Shown: positions 1 through 5,585 of the stretch, in pieces
How the letters are laid out: the number at the start of each line of letters is the position of its first letter
Position numbering within the stretch: the stretch's first letter is position 1
Assembly: GCA_937898895.1 (NCBI GenBank)
Contig: CALDKL010000595.1
Span: forward strand, 1-10,496
From: an uncultured Verrucomicrobiae bacterium
GTDB lineage: Bacteria; Verrucomicrobiota; Verrucomicrobiia; Verrucomicrobiales; DEV007
Direction: 5' to 3'
Length of the DNA: 10,496 nt
Notes under the pieces: model-generated
What the model saw: only the letters and a program-made list of their open reading frames with translations
The model's database searches: none
What the model was told of the DNA's origin: nothing
Program-made: the position numbers and the translations under genes

Positions 1-45
1 AAAGGTCCACCCTTTTTCGGAATGGGGTTGGCACGCTGCGGTCAT
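1..45 (-). CDS. Prepilin-like protein, N-terminal 15 codons only (runs off window)
   Basis: An ATG at 45-43 opens a frame that reads MTAACQPHSEKGWTF and leaves the window still open. Lys-Gly followed by an aromatic residue, Thr and a hydrophobic residue is the pattern at a type IV prepilin peptidase site, with cleavage after the Gly (residue 12). The expected downstream Glu at position +5 of the mature protein would be the second codon beyond the edge, so it cannot be seen. The start lies 26 bases after the stop of the PilP-like gene and on the same strand, which fits the last visible gene of the pilus operon. The role as a pilin or pseudopilin is inferred from this short segment and its neighbours. 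The same frame is open further upstream into the preceding gene, so a start before 45 is possible. Confidence 0.5.
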   Translation of the reverse strand, partial: MTAACQPHSEKGWTF

Positions 46-71
46 CCTGGTCGGAATCAGGGTGAGGATCG

Positions 72-791
72 TCACTGACCGGCCTTGAAGACTTCGGGTG
101 AGATCTCGGTGGAGGTTGTGCGTGAGGCCATGCCGGATTCTAGTTTCTTGCGATCCTCTCCGACTCGGATGACGCCCATGCGTCGCGTCGCAACGCCGTT
201 TTCTCCTGGGGTATCGGTCTGACCGTGGAGGGCGTAGCTGACGCTGGGAGTCAGATCGTAGGCGACCTGCATCGTCTTCCCGGTGGGTTGGCTCGTTTCC
301 GTGTCGATCCAGCAGAGGACGACGGTATCCTCTCCGAGTTCCACGACTTTGAGGGACTCGCTCTGGTCTTCGAGCAGTTGAGGGAGCATACGCCCTTCCT
401 CGAGGATGATGTCACCCAGGAGAACGCGCAGGCCATTCGGGCCCTGGCTCCGCCCGGAAACGCGAAGGGCCGTGAGACGTTCCCGGATGCGAAGCTCCTC
501 GGCATCGCTGTCCGCCCCCGCTGCAAGTTCCTCGTGGGGGTTCCTTTTTGCGTAGGGATTGCGCTCGTTTTCCCGCAGGGTGAGGGGACGCTTCTGCGCC
601 GGACGCATGTCGATCACTCGTCCCGGAACAAAGGCGGCAGCAGGGGCTGGTGCTGAGGCTCCGGGTACCATGCCGGCAGCGGGCATGGCGGCCGGCAGAC
701 CGGGAGGAGCTCCTTCCTGTGAATCGCCGGGGGAGGCGATTCCGGTGATGACGGAGAGGACGAGGAGAAGGCCATTCTTCGAGGTGTTCAT
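72..791 (-). CDS. PilP/GspC-like periplasmic linker protein
   Basis: The 239-residue product has an N-terminal hydrophobic stretch (about residues 7-20) that looks like a signal peptide or membrane anchor. An Ala/Pro-rich linker follows (about 27-57). A compact beta-rich segment lies at about 103-163, reading RERLTALRVSGRSQGPNG, then LLGDIILEEGRML, then KVVELGEDTVVLCWID. This order (strand, Gly/Pro-Asn-Gly turn, 'GD.i..EG', then 'V..i.ed.VvL') matches the HR/PilP domain of PilP and GspC, which contacts the secretin in known type IV pilus and type II secretion systems. Unlike typical PilP it has no lipobox Cys, so it is probably not a lipoprotein. The ATG at 791 lies 30 bases after the stop of the PilO-like gene, with no Shine-Dalgarno site. 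Its place after PilM/N/O-like genes is the classic pilMNOP order. The assignment rests on domain pattern plus context. Confidence 0.6.
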   Translation of the reverse strand: MNTSKNGLLLVLSVITGIASPGDSQEGAPPGLPAAMPAAGMVPGASAPAPAAAFVPGRVIDMRPAQKRPLTLRENERNPYAKRNPHEELAAGADSDAEELRIRERLTALRVSGRSQGPNGLRVLLGDIILEEGRMLPQLLEDQSESLKVVELGEDTVVLCWIDTETSQPTGKTMQVAYDLTPSVSYALHGQTDTPGENGVATRRMGVIRVGEDRKKLESGMASRTTSTEISPEVFKAGQ

Positions 792-821
792 GTCAGGATC
801 GGTTCGCGGGGAGGGTGGGGG

Positions 822-1358
822 TCACGAATCCAGAATCGGGATCTGGACCTGCACAGTGAGATGAACGTCGTTGCCACGGTCACCACGATTGATCTGGCAT
901 CGCGTGATACGGCAACTGGGGATGGCCTCTTCCAGGCGCCCGAGCCAGTTGAGTGCCTTCGCATAGTCGTCTTCCACGACGAGGTCCGCGACAAGGGCGT
1001 CGGAGATCGCCGAGCCCCGGTCGACTTCTTTGGCTTCAAATTTTTGGGAGATGAGGAAGACGCTTCCTTCGCGGATTACCTCGGCGATGCGCTTTTCGGC
1101 ATCCTGGGGGGTGCGATGGGCCTCAAAGTGTGGCTTCCATTCCCCGTAAATAAGCCGGAGTTCGGCGGTCTTCGAGTCGAGTGTCTTCAATTGAATCTGG
1201 GCGAGCTGGGCTTTCTGCTCGGCTGTTTCCGCATCACTTTGGCTCTGACTCGCTTCTTCTCGGGCCTTCGCCGTGGCGTTACGAAGAGTGCTGACGCCAT
1301 AGAGCATCGCTCCGGTGAGAAAGAGCAGGAGAACGCAGGCGGACTGGTGGTTTTTCAT
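822..1358 (-). CDS. PilO-like inner-membrane alignment protein
   Basis: The 178-residue product has the PilO architecture: a short N-terminus, one transmembrane helix (about residues 7-22), a long charged coiled coil (about 24-72), and a C-terminal alpha/beta domain (about 85-178). In that domain the pattern VADLVVEDDYAKALNWLGRL is typical of the ferredoxin-like fold of PilO/PilN/GspM, where a strand leads into 'dY..l..wl..le'. It ends with a strand, HLTVQVQIPI. In known systems PilO pairs with PilN in the periplasm and passes contact to PilP. The gene begins 14 bases after the stop of the PilN-like gene and ends 30 bases before the PilP-like gene, so all three are likely co-transcribed. Sequence identity with classical PilO is low. 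The call rests on topology, fold pattern and gene order. PilN and PilO share this design, so the two labels could be swapped. Confidence 0.55.
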   Translation of the reverse strand: MKNHQSACVLLLFLTGAMLYGVSTLRNATAKAREEASQSQSDAETAEQKAQLAQIQLKTLDSKTAELRLIYGEWKPHFEAHRTPQDAEKRIAEVIREGSVFLISQKFEAKEVDRGSAISDALVADLVVEDDYAKALNWLGRLEEAIPSCRITRCQINRGDRGNDVHLTVQVQIPILDS

Positions 1359-1372
1359 TGCGTGTTCCCGGA

Positions 1373-1921
1373 TCAGTTTTGCTTGTGGATGAGGATGGCC
1401 TGGAAGTCCGTCGAATTCTCTCCCTTCACCTGCTGGGCCGAGTAGGTTTGGTAGTTCAGCGCGTAGATGGAATCGAGAGTGCTCTCGATCTGGGTTGTCC
1501 CGCCGCCGTCGATCTTCAGTTGCAAGAAGGTGTGGGCGGGAATTTCAGGGTTCCGAGTGAGGGAGAGTTCGGAGACGGTGGAGTCTTTTCCCATGCTCCG
1601 TCCCACCGCCACGGTAACGGGTTGCAGAGGGCGGGCCCCCTCGAGCCACTTCGCGAATGATTCTGCCTTCTTCGCCTCGCCGACGATGGACTGTTGTTTT
1701 GCGAGGACGGTGTTCTCGTCGGTCGTTGCGGCGGCAATGCGCACCTTCATCTCTTCTTCGGTCGCCTCGTAAGCCTTTTTCCCGAGGCTGAAGTAGAGAC
1801 TCAGAAAGATGGAGGCGAGGGAGACCAGATAGAATGCGGCGGGAACAAGTTTGTAGCCGCTCGGAAGGCCCTCCGAAACGTTTTGCCGTTCCGTCTTCAG
1901 ATCGTGGATGATTTCGTGCAT
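1373..1921 (-). CDS. PilN-like inner-membrane protein
   Basis: The 182-residue product has a cytoplasmic N-terminus of about 24 residues, one transmembrane helix (about 25-46, LVPAAFYLVSLASIFLSLYF), a coiled coil (about 47-97), and a C-terminal alpha/beta segment (about 112-180) with alternating strands such as HTFLQLKIDG and STDFQAILIH. This is the PilN design. The short 'INLLP'-type motif that classical PilN uses to dock into PilM is not visible. I chose the ATG at 1921. An in-frame TTG at 1951 would add ten residues and overlap the PilM-like stop as TTGA, which would give translational coupling. Neither start has a clear ribosome-binding site. The gene is followed 14 bases later by the PilO-like gene. 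The label is inferred from topology and position between PilM-like and PilO-like genes. Confidence 0.55.
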   Translation of the reverse strand: MHEIIHDLKTERQNVSEGLPSGYKLVPAAFYLVSLASIFLSLYFSLGKKAYEATEEEMKVRIAAATTDENTVLAKQQSIVGEAKKAESFAKWLEGARPLQPVTVAVGRSMGKDSTVSELSLTRNPEIPAHTFLQLKIDGGGTTQIESTLDSIYALNYQTYSAQQVKGENSTDFQAILIHKQN

Positions 1922-1947
1922 GGCGTCTGCCGATCGATGGAATCGAA

Positions 1948-2814
1948 TCAATATCGTGCGAGTAGGTTCCAGAAATTGTTTTCCTCGGTGACATCGGTCA
2001 CATGAAAGTTTCCAAAATGGGGAAGATAGGAGGATGTGAAGCCCCCGTTCTTGCGATCCTCGAAGAGGAGGATGCGTGTCGATGGTGAAGCCTTTTCAAG
2101 AAAGGGCCGGATCATCTGTGAAACCGTGGCGTGGTCATTGGCGACAACTCCACTGCGGCAGCGAAGATCGAGCCACTGTCCGGCCGTCTGCCTTACGATG
2201 CAGAGGGATCCGTCGAGCCAGGCGGCGAGGATGATATCCTGGCTCTTCAGCGAATTGTCGGCTGCGATTCGGTTGAGAATATGGGCGATGGAGGCGAAAA
2301 GCCCGCAGCAGATGCGGGCGGGGCGCAGATTGTGTGCCCGCATCGCTTCTTCGATGGACTTGATCATCGAGTCGTCGCAGGCCATCACGATGCTGGCGCT
2401 CGTTTCGGGATTGTGATGGATGGCGTAGCGTTTGGTACGGTCGTATTTCGTGCCGAGTATGGATTTGGGATTGAGCCGCAGTTCGTCCTGCCATCCCTTT
2501 TTTCGCGAGAGATTGTGCTCAAGGTTGATGATGAACCGATTGTTCAGTGAAACGCCCACCCATCCGTCTTCCGTGCCCGAGCGCCAGGATTCGGACATCT
2601 GCGTGGCGACGTCCACGAACTCTCCATCGGCTTCTCCCGTGTCCTCGACGAGTCCCTTGCGATTGATCATGGCCCACGAGCAGCGGCCCCGGCTGATGTT
2701 GATCAGCACGCTCTTGCGTTTCGGAAAGCGCTGCGACCAAGTGAATCGCGGGTTGTCCGCTTCCGGACGAAATGCGGCGAACGTGAGAACGTCCTTGATG
2801 TCTTTGAATTCCAT
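1948..2814 (-). CDS. PilM-like (actin-fold) cytoplasmic protein
   Basis: The 288-residue product is soluble, with no signal or membrane segment. Two stretches look like the paired strand motifs of actin-fold proteins: SVLINISRGRCSWAMINRKG at about residues 35-54, and DIILAAWLDGSLCIVRQTAG at about 193-212. Between them DDSMIKSIEEAMRAHNLRPA (about 147-166) resembles the PilM helix in 'i..a.eaGL.p', followed by a residue pair like PilM's '.fA'. The start codon is 6 bases after the stop of the ATPase gene. Its own stop lies just before the PilN-like gene. In type IV pilus systems PilM is a cytoplasmic ATP-binding protein that binds PilN. Here the sequence is strongly diverged and the nucleotide-binding residues are not obvious, so ATP binding should not be assumed. 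Amuc_1101-type proteins are a possible comparison. Confidence 0.5.
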   Translation of the reverse strand: MEFKDIKDVLTFAAFRPEADNPRFTWSQRFPKRKSVLINISRGRCSWAMINRKGLVEDTGEADGEFVDVATQMSESWRSGTEDGWVGVSLNNRFIINLEHNLSRKKGWQDELRLNPKSILGTKYDRTKRYAIHHNPETSASIVMACDDSMIKSIEEAMRAHNLRPARICCGLFASIAHILNRIAADNSLKSQDIILAAWLDGSLCIVRQTAGQWLDLRCRSGVVANDHATVSQMIRPFLEKASPSTRILLFEDRKNGGFTSSYLPHFGNFHVTDVTEENNFWNLLARY

Positions 2815-2820
2815 GGTGAA

Positions 2821-3894
2821 TCAACGGGGCAGGATGGAAGGTGGATCGGAGAGGCTCGCCTCGCGGTGGAGGTATTCGGCGACTTCGTGTTCCGAGTAAC
2901 CGGTCTTTGCGACAGTGTTCGATCGCCAGCCTTCGAACTCGCGGAGTTTCAGGCTGTGCTCGAAATTCATCATTCCCTTGGTCGTTCCGGTCTCGAGTTC
3001 GTGATCGAGGCGCTTGAAATCGCCACGTCGGATCATTCCCGTGACCGAGTCGTAGGGGAAGAGAATTTCATGGATGGCGAAGCGGCGCCCCTGGTGTTCG
3101 TCGAGGAGGAGCTGCTGGCACAAGATCATCCGCATGGAGTCGGCGAAGGAGAGCATCGCGTTCTCGATCCGTTCACCCGGAATCAGCTTCAGGAACCGTT
3201 GCACCGTCTGTGCGGCGGAGGAGGTGTGCATCGTGGCGATTACGACGTGGCCGGTCTCCGCTGCCTGCAGCGCGATCTCTGCGGTCGTTCCGTCTCGGAT
3301 TTCGCCGACCATGATGACGTCGGGTGCCTGGCGAAGCGAGGCGCGCAGGGAGAGGGCGAAGTCGATCTCATCCGATCCGATTTCGCGCTGGGTGACGAGT
3401 GAAGAGAGATTCGTCGGGAGAATATACTCGATGGGATCCTCGAACGTGATGATGTGTTCGCGACGGCGTTCGGCGCGGGCTTTGATCATCGAGGCGATGG
3501 TGGTTGATTTTCCCGATCCCGTGGCACCGCAGATGAGGAAGAGACCATTGTCGGCCTCGAGGTAGGCTTTGAGCGCCTGCGGAGGGAGCGAGATCTGTTG
3601 CGGGGTGGGAATGTGGTTGGGAAGGAGGCGCATGACCCAACGGAGCCGCCCGCGGGTGACCAACTGGTTCACGCGGAAACGAAGGGGGCCGATCTGGAGG
3701 GCGTAGTCGATCGTGCCGGGCCTGACCTCGAGCGGGGCATCGGGCTGAAAGATGAACGAGTCGACGACGATGTCACCGTTCATCCGATAGGAGAGCTGTT
3801 CCCACGGCGTGATATAGAAGTCACTGATGTTGTGCTTCTGGGCGAGATGGAGAATCCGGTTGCCGAGGGGGCTTCGTTCGTCAATTCCTTGCAT
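2821..3894 (-). CDS. PilT/PilU-type twitching-motility ATPase
   Basis: This is a hexameric secretion-superfamily ATPase. Counting from the ATG at 3894 (357 residues), the N-terminal PAS-like domain covers about residues 1-85. The Walker A box GATGSGKST is at 123-131, the Asp box ITFEDPIEY at 149-157, the Walker B region DVIMVGEIRD at 192-201, and the His box around ATMHTSS at 220-226. Length and motifs fit the PilT/PilU retraction ATPases, not PilB, which is about 560 residues and carries a Cys4 zinc site. The AIRNLIRE motif of PilT is not evident. The C-terminal segment TKGMMNFEHSL is closer to PilU's 'GM.tF...L', so PilU-like is plausible. The frame is open up to an ATG at 4038, but that start would overlap the pilin gene by 110 bases and add 48 residues unlike the family. 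The chosen ATG leaves a 34-base gap. The gene ends 6 bases before the PilM-like gene. Confidence 0.85.
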   Translation of the reverse strand: MQGIDERSPLGNRILHLAQKHNISDFYITPWEQLSYRMNGDIVVDSFIFQPDAPLEVRPGTIDYALQIGPLRFRVNQLVTRGRLRWVMRLLPNHIPTPQQISLPPQALKAYLEADNGLFLICGATGSGKSTTIASMIKARAERRREHIITFEDPIEYILPTNLSSLVTQREIGSDEIDFALSLRASLRQAPDVIMVGEIRDGTTAEIALQAAETGHVVIATMHTSSAAQTVQRFLKLIPGERIENAMLSFADSMRMILCQQLLLDEHQGRRFAIHEILFPYDSVTGMIRRGDFKRLDHELETGTTKGMMNFEHSLKLREFEGWRSNTVAKTGYSEHEVAEYLHREASLSDPPSILPR

Positions 3895-3928
3895 GAAGGG
3901 AGGGTACGGAAAATTTTCCAGAGGGAGG

Positions 3929-5449
3929 TCAACGGGGCAGGAAGGTTCCGAGCAGTTCACCCTGGCCGGTGGCTCCCTCGTAGACGTGAAACTGACTTTT
4001 GCTCGAGAATCCGAAGGAGTCGGTCGCTCCGAACTCAAGTTGGATTCGGTAGTTCACCCCGTTGATCTGGAGCGGGATGTTCTGACTGAGGTTCGTGATG
4101 ACGACATAGTCGGCACTCGCGTTGGCGTCATCGGGATCGTTCTCGGTGTTGACGAGATCCAGATCGAGATCGAAGGCCAGGGTCTGGGATCGTTCAGGCA
4201 GATGGATGGTCACTTTGAGCAGCACCCCGGTGGCGTGAGAGTCGTAGTAGGTCGAGCCGTTGTGGTAGAAAACGTCTCCGAGCTTGAACTTCTGACCGGG
4301 GGGAACATTGGAAAAGGACTGGCTCGAAAAGGTCAGGACGTTGGGGTCCCCGGAATTGATCGGTTGACCATCGAGGATGAAAACGGGATCTCCGTGGGCA
4401 AAACGATCCCCACCATTGGTGATTTGATAGGCCAGGTTCGGGCCGCCTGCGGGAGAATGGAAGTCGCCTTCGACAGTGCCGCCGAGACTCTCGGGTACCG
4501 GATAATAATAGGCCGAGCGCTCCGGGCTGTTCTTCAACAATGCGGCATTCCTAGAGAGAAACTGCGCCCGGAGCCAGGAGTTCATCGGCACGGAAACCGG
4601 ACCCGAATAGGGGGTCCAGGGCCCATTTCCCAGTTGATAGATCACTTGCGCATCCGATGCCGGGGGCACGTTGGTGATCGAGACGGTCAGGGGAAACTTA
4701 TCTTCCGGATGTGCTCCGCCCGCGACATCAAACTGGGGTGTCGGCAGGCGCGGGAGCGGGGGAGGAGCTGGTGGAGGCGGTCCGGGATCGGGCGGATTGC
4801 CTCCTCCCGGATCCGGGACCGGATCGGGCGTGGGATCGAGAGGGGAAGAATCGGCGATATCGGGATGGGTGGCGAATCTCGAAGGGCCCTGCGGAGCCGC
4901 AGGATTGGCGGTCGATGCATGATCCCATACCCAGCTGGAGGTGGTGGCGTACTTCACGGCCCCCAGATCCCGGTTTTCGATCGTTGCGGCGACCTCGGCG
5001 AGCGAGGGATCGAGGACAAATTCGACTCCCGGACCACTCGTGGCCAGGTCGAACCGTAGGGTGGAGGCATTGAATGCGGCGCGGTGTTTCCAACTGGATT
5101 CGGGTACGGCGACGGCGGTGACACGGGGATCGACGAGACGTCCGGAGGCGGCTCCGGCGTGTTGGCGTCGCTGGTCCTTGGACCGACTCGATTTCAGTTT
5201 CGCAAGCAGTTTGTCGGCATCGTCCACACCGCTCAGATCCCCGCCACTGGCGAGATACATGGAGATGGCCGTGTTGAGGGTCCTCACATCCGTTTCAACC
5301 TTCTGATACTGCACATCCCGACTCACTTTCGACCATGCCACCACGCTCATGGTGGAAAGGATCGCTGCGACCCCCACCACGAGAAGCACTTCCACGAGGC
5401 TGAGAGCCGCGCACAAGGCTTTGGAAGAGATGTGCTTGGGAAACCTCAT
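3929..5449 (-). CDS. Large modular prepilin with CHB_HEX-like and choice-of-anchor K-like domains
   Basis: The 506-residue product begins with a class III/type IV prepilin leader: a basic N-terminus (MRFPKHISSK), then A15|LSLVEVLLVVGVAAIL with Glu at mature position +5 and a hydrophobic helix (about 16-39). The residue before the cut is Ala where Gly is usual. Residues 40-200 form a pilin-like head containing VQYQKVETDVRTLNTAISMY. Residues about 203-237 are a Pro/Gly/Asp-rich linker. About 238-317 resembles the chitobiase/hexosaminidase C-terminal (CHB_HEX_C) beta-sandwich, ending in RAQFLSRN and YYYP. About 330-504 resembles the choice-of-anchor K domain, with FKLGDVFYHNGSTYY, ADYVVITN and GVNYRIQLEFG in that order. 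The protein is probably a minor pilin or tip adhesin processed by a prepilin peptidase, with the extra domains exposed. It is first in the operon, starts 136 bases from the divergent secretin, and has no Shine-Dalgarno site. Confidence 0.8.
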   Translation of the reverse strand: MRFPKHISSKALCAALSLVEVLLVVGVAAILSTMSVVAWSKVSRDVQYQKVETDVRTLNTAISMYLASGGDLSGVDDADKLLAKLKSSRSKDQRRQHAGAASGRLVDPRVTAVAVPESSWKHRAAFNASTLRFDLATSGPGVEFVLDPSLAEVAATIENRDLGAVKYATTSSWVWDHASTANPAAPQGPSRFATHPDIADSSPLDPTPDPVPDPGGGNPPDPGPPPPAPPPLPRLPTPQFDVAGGAHPEDKFPLTVSITNVPPASDAQVIYQLGNGPWTPYSGPVSVPMNSWLRAQFLSRNAALLKNSPERSAYYYPVPESLGGTVEGDFHSPAGGPNLAYQITNGGDRFAHGDPVFILDGQPINSGDPNVLTFSSQSFSNVPPGQKFKLGDVFYHNGSTYYDSHATGVLLKVTIHLPERSQTLAFDLDLDLVNTENDPDDANASADYVVITNLSQNIPLQINGVNYRIQLEFGATDSFGFSSKSQFHVYEGATGQGELLGTFLPR

Positions 5450-5465
5450 TCAAAAAACAATAAAT

Positions 5466-5493
5466 AATATAAATAAGATAAAAAAGAGCGCAA
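5466..5493 (-). promoter_or_regulatory. Candidate sigma-70-like promoter for the pilin/PilT/PilM-P operon
   Basis: On the minus strand TTGCGC (5493-5488) is followed after 16 bases by TATATT (5471-5466), which matches the -10 consensus at five of six positions. It would start transcription roughly 10-15 bases before the ATG at 5449, giving a very short leader. The sequence is so AT-rich that chance -10 matches are likely. Confidence 0.35.
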
Positions 5494-5495
5494 GG

Positions 5496-5526
5496 AATTT
5501 TAGAAGATTCTAATAATTCTAAAATT
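5496..5526. repeat. Perfect 10-bp inverted repeat, possible operator
   Basis: AATTTTAGAA at 5496-5505 is the exact reverse complement of TTCTAAAATT at 5517-5526, with an 11-base spacer that itself begins GATTCTAA. The repeat lies just upstream of both candidate promoters, so it could bind a dimeric regulator of the two divergent units. No run of T follows that would make it a convincing terminator. Confidence 0.5.
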
Positions 5527-5531
5527 GTTGA

Positions 5532-5559
5532 TTGATCTCTAAGGATTCTAAATTACAAT
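5532..5559 (+). promoter_or_regulatory. Candidate sigma-70-like promoter for the secretin gene
   Basis: TTGATC (5532-5537) and TACAAT (5554-5559) are separated by 16 bases; the -10 matches the consensus at five of six positions. A start near 5566 would put the 5-base-spaced hairpin at 5567-5583 at the very 5' end of the message. Confidence 0.4.
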
Positions 5560-5566
5560 GAAGCCC

Positions 5567-5583
5567 GTAATTTCAAAAATTAC
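5567..5583 (+). promoter_or_regulatory. Hairpin immediately before the secretin start codon
   Basis: GTAATTT (5567-5573), CAA, then AAATTAC (5577-5583) form a perfect 7-bp stem with a three-base loop. The stem ends two bases before the ATG at 5586 and occupies the place where a ribosome-binding site would be. It may affect translation or mRNA stability, or be a palindromic protein-binding site. The stem is AT-rich and therefore weak. Confidence 0.45.
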
Positions 5584-5585
5584 AA

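Larger units (their letters stand above)
5450..5585. promoter_or_regulatory. AT-rich divergent control region between pilin operon and secretin
   Basis: These 136 bases are strikingly AT-rich against GC-rich flanks. They separate two divergently transcribed units and must hold both promoters. They contain a perfect 10-bp inverted repeat (AATTTTAGAA at 5496-5505 and TTCTAAAATT at 5517-5526), an 8-bp direct repeat GATTCTAA (5506-5513 and 5544-5551), and a 7-bp hairpin just before the secretin start. A shared regulator is plausible but not shown. Confidence 0.7.

Noticed and set aside
3895..4038. Upstream extension of the PilT/U ATPase to ATG 4038
   Set aside because: It would overlap the pilin gene by 110 bases and add residues unlike the ATPase family; the ATG at 3894 gives normal PilT length.
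3827..5059. 410-codon plus-strand frame opposite the pilin gene
   Set aside because: No recognisable domain, and the minus-strand frame has a prepilin leader and domain-like structure.
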